Shown here piece by piece: positions 55,250 to 64,000 of a DNA stretch of 64,000 bases. The notes below the pieces were generated by a model. That model was given only the letters and a program-made list of their open reading frames with translations, was not told the origin of the DNA and made no database searches. A program made the position numbers and the translations under genes. Position 1 is the first letter of the stretch; the number at the start of each line of letters is the position of its first letter. The DNA comes from Bacteroidota bacterium. GTDB lineage: Bacteria; Bacteroidota; Bacteroidia; Bacteroidales; VadinHA17. The stretch spans positions 14,423-78,422 of the forward strand of contig JADKBL010000019.1 of assembly GCA_016718875.1 (NCBI GenBank), written 5' to 3'.

Positions 55250-56899
55250 CTACTTACTGGCATTACCCGACTGGTCAACAGCAATCACTTTGTAGTAATA
55301 CTGAGGCATGTTATGTACAGAAATATCTGTAAATGCGTTGCTTATTGTTGATGCAATCTGCTTTCTTTCAGATATTTCCACTTCCGGTTTCTCTGATCTG
55401 TAGATACGATAATAGCAGAAATCTTTTTCATTGTTTGGTTCCCATGTGAGGAAAGCCCTTTCACGGCCGTTCTCCTTGCCTTTTTCAACTTTTAATCCTT
55501 TAATATCTGTGGGGGGATCTTCATCATAACATGTTGTATAAACGACCATTGATTGAGGGGGTATAACATCCGGAAGGTTCCTGTTTTTGAGAGCTATTTT
55601 ACCGCATGGATCCTGAAGATCACCAAAATAGTTAAAAGGAACATTTGCAGGATCGTAAAGGTATTTTCTGAAAGATTTTTCACCTGCAAGTACACCCATA
55701 TTTAATTTAATTTTTGTCGGGAGCTCATTTCTGTTTATTACTACCACCGAGACAGAGCCATTTTCTTTGTTCTTCACTGCAGCAATTCTTACCAGTGAAT
55801 CTGAAGACACTATCTCATATGCTTCAGAGGGACCTCTGAAGAATTTGGTCAGAAGCCCTATGCAATAATATGATGGTTTGGTTGTATGATTATCAGCTTC
55901 CCATCTGTATAGTCCCCACTTATTGAGATAATTGCTTCTGTATTTTGATGGGAAATCGGCAAATGTCCAGTAACCGCAACCATATACACCGGCGTTTATC
56001 ATGGCTGTAATTGCTTCTGCAACCTGTATACCCATATAGTTTTCGAGTGGAAGATTGTTGTACATGTTGCAATCATGATTAACTGAGTCAATGATATTGC
56101 TGTTTTGTTTCGCACCGAATTCTCCCACAATGAATTTCTTGTTTTTGCTGCGGGCTATATCTGTTCCCCACTTTATTTTTTCATAGAAATAACTATAGAA
56201 TGAGTTATCGAAAAGATCCTTGTCATTAATATAGTGATGCCCTCCGTATACTCCTGTTATATCATCCATATTGTTAGCAGCCCATTCAATTGTATGCCAG
56301 TAGCTGAAAGGGGAAGCGTCGGATGCAAGAAGGCCAATGTCAAGATCCCTTGCTTTTATCTCATCATAAAAGAGTTTGTGTATCTTTTTGAAATATTCGA
56401 GGTCATTCACCATCGAAGCCCATTTATCGAGTGAAAGCTCGTTGGCCATACAGTAGTACCTGATATTGCTGAAACCTAGATTTTTCTTCCAGTACTCAAG
56501 GTTGTCAACCTCCTTTTTCACATAGTCAATCTCATTCTTAAAGCTTTTTATGTAATTGGTATTCCAGGATGTAAAATACATTTCAGTATTTGTGCCTTTC
56601 ATAACCTCGAGATACTTTGAGACTTGATCAATTTTTGCGAAGTCCCATGCTGGATCATCGTTAATTCTGACAAATGAAGGATTCAGTTCACGCCATCTTT
56701 TAGCAAATATTTGTTCATAGATCCATTGCGGACCATTATGAACATGGTCAAAAACATGAAATCCAACTCCTCCGAATTCTTCATTGATAATGTTGTTCTT
56801 AATTTCTATGCTTGCCTCCAAAGGATTTAATTGCTGGTTCCCGCTCTGTGCGCAACCGTATAGAAGTATAATTAAAGGAAGAAGGATCCTTGTTTTCAT
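55250..56899 (-). CDS. Glycoside hydrolase-like lipoprotein with fibronectin-III-like domain (paralogue A)
   Basis: The 549-residue protein starts with a lipoprotein signal (lipobox L-L-Y-G-C, Cys16). The barrel-like part has Y-Y-C-M-A-N153-E154-L-S and F-I-V-G-E260-F-G-A-K-Q-N. N-E and a later G-E-F-G are where clan GH-A enzymes carry their acid/base and nucleophile glutamates. A linker (about 365-445) leads to a C-terminal FnIII-like domain (about 455-549, Y-Y-K-V-I-A-V-D). The family number is not clear to me. It is a close tandem paralogue of the gene at 57066. Confidence 0.72.
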   Translation of the reverse strand: MKTRILLPLIILLYGCAQSGNQQLNPLEASIEIKNNIINEEFGGVGFHVFDHVHNGPQWIYEQIFAKRWRELNPSFVRINDDPAWDFAKIDQVSKYLEVMKGTNTEMYFTSWNTNYIKSFKNEIDYVKKEVDNLEYWKKNLGFSNIRYYCMANELSLDKWASMVNDLEYFKKIHKLFYDEIKARDLDIGLLASDASPFSYWHTIEWAANNMDDITGVYGGHHYINDKDLFDNSFYSYFYEKIKWGTDIARSKNKKFIVGEFGAKQNSNIIDSVNHDCNMYNNLPLENYMGIQVAEAITAMINAGVYGCGYWTFADFPSKYRSNYLNKWGLYRWEADNHTTKPSYYCIGLLTKFFRGPSEAYEIVSSDSLVRIAAVKNKENGSVSVVVINRNELPTKIKLNMGVLAGEKSFRKYLYDPANVPFNYFGDLQDPCGKIALKNRNLPDVIPPQSMVVYTTCYDEDPPTDIKGLKVEKGKENGRERAFLTWEPNNEKDFCYYRIYRSEKPEVEISERKQIASTISNAFTDISVHNMPQYYYKVIAVDQSGNASK

Positions 56900-57016
56900 T
56901 ATGTCAAGGGATTAGTTAATAATCAGTAAGCTGCTATAAAAGTAATAAATTCAGTGATATTTGATAAACTGGTGGCAGCTGGCAAAAAAGTGAAAAGTGA
57001 GTATAAACTGAGCATA

Positions 57017-57051
57017 CCAGCACCCAGCACCCGGCATCCAGCAACCAGGAC
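57017..57051. repeat. Seven-nucleotide CCAGCAC tandem repeat
   Basis: CCAGCAC, CCAGCAC, CCGGCAT, CCAGCAA and CCAGGAC follow each other in exact 7-nt steps in the gap between the two paralogous lipoprotein genes. A possible weak opposite arm (GGTGGCAGCTGGCAA) lies about 40 nt to the left. The unit differs from that of the 12.9 and 31.1 kb elements, but the period is the same. Confidence 0.65.
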
Positions 57052-57065
57052 CTATCAGCCATAAG

Positions 57066-58715
57066 CTACCTGCTTGTATTCCCCGACTGATCAACGGCTA
57101 TGACCTTATAATAATACTGTGGCATGTTATGAACCGAAAGATCCCTGAAAGAGTTCACAACAGTCGTTCCAACCTCTTTTCTGGGAGAGATTTCAACTTC
57201 AGGGTTTTCAGATCTGTAAATGCGGTAGTAACAAAAATCCTTTTCAGTACTTGCTTCCCATGAGAGGAATGCTCTTTCACGTCCTCCTTCATCTTTCTTC
57301 CTTTCAACATTCATCCCTTTTATATCAGCAGGGGCTGCATCATCATAACATGTTGTATAAACGACAAGTGACTGGGGAGGAACAACATCTAACAGATTGT
57401 TGTTTTTAAGAGCGATTTTTCCACAAGGATCCTGTAAGTCTCCAAAATAGTTGAAAGGTACATTCTCAGGATCATACAGGTATTTTCTGAAAGGTTTATC
57501 TCCGGTAAGGGCACCCATGTTTATATTTACTTTGGTAGGAAGGTTGTTTCTGTTTACGAGTGCAACTGATATTGATCCGGTCTCCTTATTTTTAATTGCT
57601 GAAATTCTGATAAGAGAATCGGAAGTAACCACTTCATATGCTTCCGAAGGACCCCTGAAGAACTTGGTAAGAAGTCCAAGGCAATAGTAGCTTGGTTTTG
57701 TTGTATAATTATCTATTTCCCAGTGATACAGGCCCCACTTGTTTGTGCGGTGGCTTGTTGTCGGGAAAGGAAAGTCGCTGAAGGTCCAGTAACCGCAACC
57801 GTAAACCCCGGCATTGATTATTGCCATAATTGCTTCAGAAACCTGTATTCCCATGTAAGGTTCAAGGGGAGTGTGATTATACATGTTGGCATCATGCATA
57901 ACAGAATCTATAATATTACTGTTCTGCTTAGCGCCGAATTCACCAACAATAAACATCTTGTTCTTGCTTTTTGCCAGATCAGTACCCGCTTTTACCTTTT
58001 TATAAAAGTAATTATAGAATGAATTATCAAAAAGGTCGTAATTATTAATGTAGTGATGTCCGCCATAGATTCCGGTTATGCTGTCCATATTGTTTGCCGA
58101 CCAGTCTATAGTATGCCAGTATTCAAATGGAGAGGCATCAGATGCCAGAAGTTGGATATCCAGGCCTCTTGCATTTATCTCATTATAAAACATTCCGTGG
58201 ATCTTTTTGAAAAATTCAAGGTCTTTTGTCATTGAAGCCCATTGCTCAAGTGACAATTCATTTGCCATGCAGTAATAAGTAATGTTTTTAAATCCCTTTA
58301 CTTTCTTGATATATTCAAGGTTATCTACCTCATGTTTAACATATTCAGCTTCGTTTTTACCTTTTTGAAGGCAGTTATTTCTGAATGTAGTAATATAGAT
58401 TTCGGTGTTTGTTTCCTTCATTACATCAAGGAACCAGATAAGGTCATCTATCTTTTTGAAATCCCATCCGCAATCATCAGGCACTCTCGCAAAGGATGGA
58501 TTCAGTTCACGCCATCTCTTGGCAAAAACCTGTTCGTAGTTCCATCTTGAGGCTTTGTGCATGTGGTCAAATACATCAAATCCCACACCCCCGAAATTGG
58601 CATTGACAATTGTAGGTTTGATTTCAATATCTGCCTTTGCAGGATTGATTTTTTCAGTGTTACGGCTACAGCCGGCGATCAGAATAAGCAGGAGTAAGTA
58701 GCGAAGCGTTTTCAT
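57066..58715 (-). CDS. Glycoside hydrolase-like lipoprotein with fibronectin-III-like domain (paralogue B)
   Basis: This 549-residue protein has the same length and order as paralogue A. It has a lipobox with Cys16 (L-I-A-G-C-S), N152-E153-L-S as candidate acid/base, G-E259-F-G as candidate nucleophile and the FnIII-like end. The proteins agree over most of their length, including a shared W-T-F-(A/S)-D-F-P block and K-Y-L-Y-D-P. They differ more in residues 75-145. A recent duplication with change of specificity is likely. Both would be exported and lipid-anchored. Confidence 0.72.
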   Translation of the reverse strand: MKTLRYLLLLILIAGCSRNTEKINPAKADIEIKPTIVNANFGGVGFDVFDHMHKASRWNYEQVFAKRWRELNPSFARVPDDCGWDFKKIDDLIWFLDVMKETNTEIYITTFRNNCLQKGKNEAEYVKHEVDNLEYIKKVKGFKNITYYCMANELSLEQWASMTKDLEFFKKIHGMFYNEINARGLDIQLLASDASPFEYWHTIDWSANNMDSITGIYGGHHYINNYDLFDNSFYNYFYKKVKAGTDLAKSKNKMFIVGEFGAKQNSNIIDSVMHDANMYNHTPLEPYMGIQVSEAIMAIINAGVYGCGYWTFSDFPFPTTSHRTNKWGLYHWEIDNYTTKPSYYCLGLLTKFFRGPSEAYEVVTSDSLIRISAIKNKETGSISVALVNRNNLPTKVNINMGALTGDKPFRKYLYDPENVPFNYFGDLQDPCGKIALKNNNLLDVVPPQSLVVYTTCYDDAAPADIKGMNVERKKDEGGRERAFLSWEASTEKDFCYYRIYRSENPEVEISPRKEVGTTVVNSFRDLSVHNMPQYYYKVIAVDQSGNTSR

Positions 58716-58786
58716 TTTCAGGATATTTTTAATTTAACCATTTGATTATATAAAAATAGTAAAAATGAATGACAGAAATATCACGA

Positions 58787-59746
58787 CTACAGATAGTCGA
58801 AAATCTTGTCTATTATTTCGAGTCCTGCTCTCTGTGCTGAATCACTGTAGATTATATTTCCACTCTTATTAAAAAGAGTTAAAATAACTGTAGAATCAAT
58901 ACTTTCTTTTATTCTTCTGGTCATTTTACCTGAAACCGGAGCCATTAATTCTCCCGACTTGTTTTTTACAGCAGTAACTTTAAGAGTGGTTTCCTTATTT
59001 TTAAGTGTGAAGCTGATTGTTTTACCATCGTAATTTATCTCATTAAGAGCAGTATTATTATAGCTGCTGAAGAGGAAAAATCTCTTATCGAAGTACAGGA
59101 ATGAAATAAATCCGGGAAAATGCCTTCCCATCCATGGGATCTTGGCGACTGAGAATGTAAAAGCCGTATCAGGATTATTGAAATTATTCGATTGAATCCA
59201 TACCCATGCTTCAGGGAATGAAGTGCCCCAGTCTTTTTCTATATAACCTTTCCCTTCATTTAAATCAATTAGCTCGTTGTCAATGGTGAGAGTACCGGAA
59301 ATTTTATGATTGACAGATACTATTCCGTGTTTGCATTCCATGAAAGGGATATATGAATACCAGCCCATTATCCCCGGAGAGCTGAGTGTCTTAGGATATT
59401 TTACGATGTTCCTGTATTCCAGTCGTCCGGATACATTGATCTTTTCATTTTCAATATTAAGCTCAATGAATTCGTCAGTAAATACAGAATTGCCGATTTT
59501 CAGAAAGAGTTTGTCCTTTTCCCATTTGAACTCATTCACCGGATATGTTATATAACATGTTTTTCCTGTTATACCATTTATTACCTGTATAAATGAATGG
59601 GGATCATTATCTGATAATGATATCCCGGGGATAAAGGAATAAACATTGTTAAGATTTTTTGAAACATGTTTAAAGTACCAGCCTTCAAAGTAGTTGTTCG
59701 TTTGAAGACTTCCCTGGAAAAGTTCAGGTTTGAATATTTTTAGCAT
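58787..59746 (-). CDS. Tocopherol cyclase-like family protein
   Basis: The frame is open to 59782. The ATG at 59746 gives M-L-K-I-F-K-P-E-L-F-Q-G, which fits the family start better and leaves 319 residues. The early N-Y-F-E-G-W-Y-F-K, then F-I-P-G-I-S and the late G-Y-I-E-K-D-W-G-x-x-F-P-E-x-W-x-W-x-Q are the hallmarks of this lipocalin/AttH-like family. In plants and cyanobacteria the enzyme closes the tocopherol ring. In non-photosynthetic bacteria the role is unknown. No signal peptide is visible. It lies between glycosidase genes and has no lipid-synthesis neighbours. Confidence 0.8.
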   Translation of the reverse strand: MLKIFKPELFQGSLQTNNYFEGWYFKHVSKNLNNVYSFIPGISLSDNDPHSFIQVINGITGKTCYITYPVNEFKWEKDKLFLKIGNSVFTDEFIELNIENEKINVSGRLEYRNIVKYPKTLSSPGIMGWYSYIPFMECKHGIVSVNHKISGTLTIDNELIDLNEGKGYIEKDWGTSFPEAWVWIQSNNFNNPDTAFTFSVAKIPWMGRHFPGFISFLYFDKRFFLFSSYNNTALNEINYDGKTISFTLKNKETTLKVTAVKNKSGELMAPVSGKMTRRIKESIDSTVILTLFNKSGNIIYSDSAQRAGLEIIDKIFDYL

Positions 59747-59852
59747 TCTGTTAATATATGTAACAGACCGGAATCTGTTCATTTATTGGCAATATACTAT
59801 ATTTTGTAATTGAAAAATTGATACCTTGTAATCAATCAGGAAAAATCAGAAA

Positions 59853-62210
59853 ATGAAATACTGTAAACTGCACTCTTTGATTATCGTTCTGTTTTTAAGT
59901 TTGTTATTCAGCTTTTGTCAGGCACAATCACTTATTGATACACATATTTACAGGAACCCTCTGTTTCCAACAGAGCAAAGGGTGAATGATCTGCTTTCTC
60001 GAATGACAATTGAGGAAAAGGTCGGACAAATGAACATGCCATGTGTATACAAACAAAGAATAGGTTGGGGGCTTGACCTGGGTCCTGTTTCTATTCACCG
60101 GCAAATGACTATGGAGGAGAGACTAAAGCAGATGGAGGGATGCAGAAAATTTGCCCGTGGAGATCACAATATTCAGATAGGGCAGGGAGGTGGGTTTTTT
60201 ACCCTGGCTGACAGAATTATTTATGAGGGTACTTTAAAGCAGGCTGAGTTTTTTAACGAGCTTCAGAAAATCGCACTTACTGAATCCCGTTTAGGCATCC
60301 CGGTACTTCAGATTGAGGAGGGGACTCATGGATTCATGTGCGCCGGAGGTACTGTTTTTCCTGAAGGTCTGGCGATTGGCAGTACATGGAATATGGAACT
60401 GGTGAACAGGATGTACTCAGCCATAGCCAAAGAAGCCAGATCGACGGGTGTTCATGTATTGAGCACTCTTGTAGTTGAGCCAAACAGGGATCCCCGTTTG
60501 GGAAGGAACCAGGAAGGTTATTCAGAAGATCCGTATCTGTGTTCAGTTATCGCTGAAAATATCGTGGAAGCCATTCAGGGTTATGATGTCTCTGGCAAAG
60601 ATAAAACTGTAGCTGCACTGTGCCATTTCCCCGGACAGAGTGAACCTGTCAGCGGACTTGAAAGGGGTTCCATGGAAATCTCGGAAAGAGAGCTGAGGGA
60701 TGTTTTTTTGCCACCATGGGTTGCCGGTATCAAGAAACATGGTGCGTTATCAGTAATGGCTACTTATCCGGCAATTGATTATGTAACAGTTCACAGTTCT
60801 GAGAAAATTCTTAAAGGAATTCTCAGGGAAGAATTGGGATTTAAGGGCATAGTGCTTAGTGAAGGAATGGGTATAACTACCCTGATTGACGAGCATATGG
60901 TTGCTACCGAAAAAGAAGCAGGTCAGTTAGCTGCTATGGCTGGTGTTGATGTTGGAATATCAATGGAAGATGCCTATCTGGGTAAACTTGTTGAAAGCGT
61001 GAAAGAGGGGAGGATCCCTGTAAAAGCGATTGATGATGCTGTTCGTAATATTTTATACGTGAAATTTAAATTAGGGCTGTTTGAGAATCCTTTTGTTGAT
61101 CCGGGATACGCCGATTCAGTTGTAAATTGTGAAGAGCATAAAATGCTTGCACTGCAGGTTGAAAGGGAAGGAATAGTACTTCTGAAAAATGAAAAAAATG
61201 TCTTACCGCTCATGAAAGATATAAAGTCAGTTGCAGTGATAGGTCCCCTGGCTGATGCTGATATGGACCAGATAGGTGATTATATACCGCATAATATTCC
61301 CCAGGATATAGTTACTCCGCTTGAGGGTATCAGGTCAAAAATTAAGGTTGGGGCAAAAGTAAATTATGTTAAAGGATGTGATGTAATCGGGTATGGACTT
61401 AATGAAATAAATAAGGCTAAGGAAATTGCCAGGAAGGCTGATGTTGCCATAGTTGTATTGGGAGAAGCCGGAAATAGTACAAACGGAGAAGGACATGATG
61501 TTGCCAGTCTCGATTTAACGGGGATGCAGGATGAATTGTTAAAGGCTGTACAAAGCACAGGAACTCCTGTTATTGTTGTGTTGATAAATGGCAGACCCCT
61601 TTCCATTAACCGGGCTGCAGAAAATTCACAGGCAATTGTTGAAGCATGGATGTGCGGGGAACAGGGCGGAAATGCAATTGCAGATGTGCTGTTCGGTGAT
61701 TATAATCCTGGTGGAAAGCTTCCGGTAACAGTGCCCCGTCACTCAGGCCAGTTACCTTCATATTATAATCATTCAAAAACAAAAGCAGGAAAGAATTATG
61801 TCGACATGAAAGGTACTCCTTTATATGAATTTGGGTTTGGACTAAGCTATACTACATTTGAATACAGTAATCTGAATATCAGTCCACTGGAAATTAATTC
61901 CGGAGGTGAAATTGAGGTGTCAGTAGAGATAAAAAACACGGGTAAACTTAGAGGAGATGAAGTTGTTCAGCTCTATCTGAATGATGTTTTAAGCAGCGTT
62001 ACCACACCAGTCAAAGAGCTTAAGCGATTTTCGAGAGTTACTCTTGTCCCGGGCGAAAAGAAAGAGGTAAAATTCAAACTTCTCCCTGAAGATCTGGCCC
62101 TCCTAAATGCTGAAATGAGATTCGAAGTTGAACCAGGGTCATTTGAAGTGGAGGTTGGAAGCTCGTCATATGATATAAAGCTTAAAGGTGTTTTTGATGT
62201 TAAAAAATAA
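59853..62210 (+). CDS. Glycoside hydrolase family 3 protein (beta-glucosidase/xylosidase-like)
   Basis: GH3 enzymes release terminal beta-linked sugars. The 785-residue protein has a Sec signal (about 1-24, ending C-Q-A-Q). The N-terminal barrel (about 35-390) contains E-E-K-V-G-Q-M, V-E-P-N-R-D-P-R-L-G-R and E-G-Y-S-E-D-P. The alpha/beta sandwich domain (about 430-650) has V-A-V-I-G-P, and the FnIII-like end (about 700-780) has V-V-Q-L-Y-L. The position of the usual aspartate nucleophile (S-D-W) reads S-E337-G-M-G. The aldo/keto reductase gene follows at 45 nt. Confidence 0.88.
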   Translation: MKYCKLHSLIIVLFLSLLFSFCQAQSLIDTHIYRNPLFPTEQRVNDLLSRMTIEEKVGQMNMPCVYKQRIGWGLDLGPVSIHRQMTMEERLKQMEGCRKFARGDHNIQIGQGGGFFTLADRIIYEGTLKQAEFFNELQKIALTESRLGIPVLQIEEGTHGFMCAGGTVFPEGLAIGSTWNMELVNRMYSAIAKEARSTGVHVLSTLVVEPNRDPRLGRNQEGYSEDPYLCSVIAENIVEAIQGYDVSGKDKTVAALCHFPGQSEPVSGLERGSMEISERELRDVFLPPWVAGIKKHGALSVMATYPAIDYVTVHSSEKILKGILREELGFKGIVLSEGMGITTLIDEHMVATEKEAGQLAAMAGVDVGISMEDAYLGKLVESVKEGRIPVKAIDDAVRNILYVKFKLGLFENPFVDPGYADSVVNCEEHKMLALQVEREGIVLLKNEKNVLPLMKDIKSVAVIGPLADADMDQIGDYIPHNIPQDIVTPLEGIRSKIKVGAKVNYVKGCDVIGYGLNEINKAKEIARKADVAIVVLGEAGNSTNGEGHDVASLDLTGMQDELLKAVQSTGTPVIVVLINGRPLSINRAAENSQAIVEAWMCGEQGGNAIADVLFGDYNPGGKLPVTVPRHSGQLPSYYNHSKTKAGKNYVDMKGTPLYEFGFGLSYTTFEYSNLNISPLEINSGGEIEVSVEIKNTGKLRGDEVVQLYLNDVLSSVTTPVKELKRFSRVTLVPGEKKEVKFKLLPEDLALLNAEMRFEVEPGSFEVEVGSSSYDIKLKGVFDVKK

Positions 62211-62255
62211 TTATCTTCGTTTTTACATGGTCCATAAACTGAAACCCCGCGAAAA

Positions 62256-63173
62256 ATGAAAACTCCATTTACCCGACGCAGATTTCTTCAGACAGCTGCA
62301 TTGTCATCTGCTGTTGCGATTGTACCAACTCTTGCCGGAAATGCAGCCGGTAAAAAAGCGTCAACTTCTGAACTTCCAGAAGGCCAGCTGCCTCAGCGAA
62401 GGCTTGGCCGGACAAACAGGATGGTTTCCTGCCTTGGTTTTGGCGGAGGATCGCAATGGTGCAACTGGCCGGTTAAGGATGAAATCCTGCAAAACCATAT
62501 TGACCATGCAATAAAATTAGGAATTACATATTTTGATACAGCCCGTTCATATGGCAATGGACTTTCTGAAACACGCTACGGGAAATTTCTTACACCGAAG
62601 TACCGTAACCAGATATTCCTTAATTCCAAAACGGGTGAGAGGACATATGATGGTGTTATGAGGGATATTGAGACCTCTCTTGGACTTTTAAAGACCGATC
62701 ACCTTGATAATTACTGCATTCATTCCCTCGATAAGATTGAAGATGTTAACACTTTACCTAGCCCGACAGGAGGGTATAAGGCTTTTTTAAAACTCAAAGA
62801 GCAGGGGGTTGTTAAAAATATCGGATTCTCATATCATAAATGGAATGACGCCTCCCAGAAAGCCCTGAAGGAATTTGATGTTGATATTGTGATGTGCCCA
62901 ATGAATGCAACCAGATCAAACGGGAATGAAGACTATATGATTCCACTGGCTCAGAAAAGAGATCTTGGGATCATCGCGATAAAAATTATGGGACAGAATG
63001 TCCTGATAGGAATGTTTCGGTGTTGAGTCTCCTAGAATGTACAATGACCCTTCCGGTATCGGTTCTGAATATTGGCAGCAGGATAATTTTGCTTTTCTTG
63101 AATCCTGCGTTGAGGGTTACAAGACAGCAGTGAGCATTCTGCTGATGCAAAAAGATACAACAGCAGCGTTTTG
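62256..63173 (+). pseudogene. Aldo/keto reductase with Tat signal, frameshifted
   Basis: The first frame (62256-63026) has a Tat-type signal with R-R-R-F-L-Q-T-A-A. The AKR barrel follows with Y-F-D-T-A-R-S-Y-G, the H-S-L-D segment and I-A-I-K-I-M-G-Q-N. It then breaks. The expected continuation appears first in another frame (L-P-V-S-V-L-N-I-G near 63053-63080), then in a third (D-N-F-A-F-L-E-S-C-V-E-G-Y-K to the TGA near 63173). At least two indels within about 100 nt are needed. Either the gene is newly broken or the sequence is unreliable here. Tat-exported AKRs of this type often accompany sugar-degradation loci. Confidence 0.75.
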
Positions 63174-63287
63174 ATCGGCAGTACCCGTTACCCTATTTTA
63201 CAGGATAGAATATTATAATTGGGATACAAAATAATCCCCGGATCACTATGATGCATTTATTCCGATATGATGTAATCAGTTCGGGGA

Positions 63288-64000
63288 ATGACCGTTGTTG
63301 TATTTACATTTCGTCTATTTATAATCTGTTTTGTACTCTTTATTTGTATTTCATGCGAGCATGATGGACATTATATAATTGAGCCTAAGTCACTTACATG
63401 TGAATACAATGAAAGTCCTCTTGGAATTGAGACATTAAATCCACGGCTTGGCTGGACCCTCTGTTCCGCCAGACGTAATCAGAAACAAAGTGCCTACAGG
63501 ATTCTTGTGGCAAGCAGTAAAGAAATTCTGAACAAGAATACAAAGGTTATGGGATAGTCAAAAGTACTCTCCGATGAGTCGGTTTAATATTCGAGTATAA
63601 GGGTAAAACACCAGTCACGGGTATGCGTTGCTGGTGGAAAGTTTCTCGTGTCTGGGATCAGGATAACCCAGGAAGTCGGGCTAAGGTAGAAATTTTCTTC
63701 ATGGGAAATGGGACTTACTCAATCTGAGAGAACTGGAAGCTCAATGGATCGGTTATAATTGTAATTCAGCTCCATTGTTAAGGAAGGAAGTTGAGGTCAG
63801 AAATGAGATTAAGGAAGCCAGAATTTATATTTGCGGACTTGGATATTATGAGTTGCATCTGAATGGTTTGAAAATAGGTGATAATGTCCTGGATCCGGCA
63901 CAGACAGATTATGAAAAGCGTACTTTTTATGTAGTTTATGATGTAACCGGCAATATATAAAAATGTGGTACAAATGCTATCGGTATTATACTGGGTAACG
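63288..64000 (+). pseudogene. GH78 alpha-L-rhamnosidase, N-terminal part, with many frameshifts; runs off the window
   Basis: The start has a lipoprotein-like signal (C-I-S-C). Conserved N-terminal pieces follow in order but in changing frames: C-E-Y-N-E-S-P-L-G-I, P-R-L-G-W, Q-S-A-Y-R-I-L-V-A-S, then V-L-S-D-E-S-V, Y-K-G-K-T-P, W-W-K-V, A-Q-W-I-G-Y, P-L-L-R-K-E-V and the G-L-G-Y-Y-E-L-H-L-N-G motif at 63835-63865. Another in-frame stop at 63958 precedes G-T-N-A-I-G-I-I-L-G-N. GH78 enzymes remove terminal rhamnose. At least five indels and one stop separate it from an intact reading frame. Confidence 0.72.

Overview
The window reads as a chromosomal segment of a Bacteroidota (Bacteroidales-type) bacterium of moderate GC content. 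Supporting signs are TAnnTTTG -7 promoter boxes, lineage-typical families (DUF4290, DUF4492, DUF3810, DUF5683), a CydAB oxidase paired with DUF4492, the parA-parB-DUF5683-LysM transglycosylase order, and many lipoprotein glycoside hydrolases. HydF, aspartase and a flavodiiron protein together with cytochrome bd suggest an anaerobe or microaerobe that tolerates some oxygen and can mature an [FeFe] hydrogenase. No rRNA, tRNA, prophage, insertion sequence or CRISPR array was recognised.

Layout. 0-8 kb holds housekeeping and membrane genes: the end of coaD, a Nudix hydrolase, pyrE, an SRPBCC protein, birA, rsfS, ftsH, cdsA, psd and a flavodiiron protein. 8-16.5 kb holds hsp20, an AI-2E-type exporter, the DUF4492-cydA-cydB oxidase operon with a 38-residue membrane peptide behind it, pssA, a small HAD phosphatase, a glutaminyl cyclase and a lipid kinase. 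16.6-23.7 kb holds parA, parB, DUF5683, a LysM lytic transglycosylase and a fused SGNH-MBOAT acyltransferase. 23.9-27 kb is one large glycoside hydrolase. 27-38.6 kb is a long minus-strand run: hydF, aspA, an NtrC-like regulator without a DNA-binding domain, a NatAB-type ABC exporter, dnaJ, grpE, DUF4290, a ZIP transporter interrupted by a cyclic-nucleotide-binding-like domain, and a NicO-like metal transporter. 38.7-49.6 kb holds a CapA-like protein, DUF3810, kup, an oxidoreductase/GNAT/acyl-CoA synthetase operon and cstA. 49.8-64 kb holds a GH18 lipoprotein, NDH-2, DedA, ygiD, a cupin, pirin, two tandem paralogous glycosidase-like lipoproteins, a tocopherol-cyclase-like protein, a GH3 enzyme, and broken aldo/keto reductase and GH78 rhamnosidase genes.

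Two features run through the whole window. First, at least five genes, and probably six, are interrupted by single-base length differences in or beside short homopolymers, and each reads intact if one base is added or removed. The last kilobase has many more. Consensus-sequence error is the simplest explanation. Second, many intergenic gaps carry imperfect hairpins made of short tandem units (7, 8 or about 9-10 nt). Each family has its own unit but the same architecture.

The best candidates for something not routinely described are the ZIP transporter with an inserted cNMP-like sensor, the single-chain SGNH-MBOAT acyltransferase, the unit-built hairpin families, the peptide behind cydAB, the NtrC-like regulator lacking both GAFTGA and a helix-turn-helix, and the FadD-GNAT-retinol-reductase-like operon.
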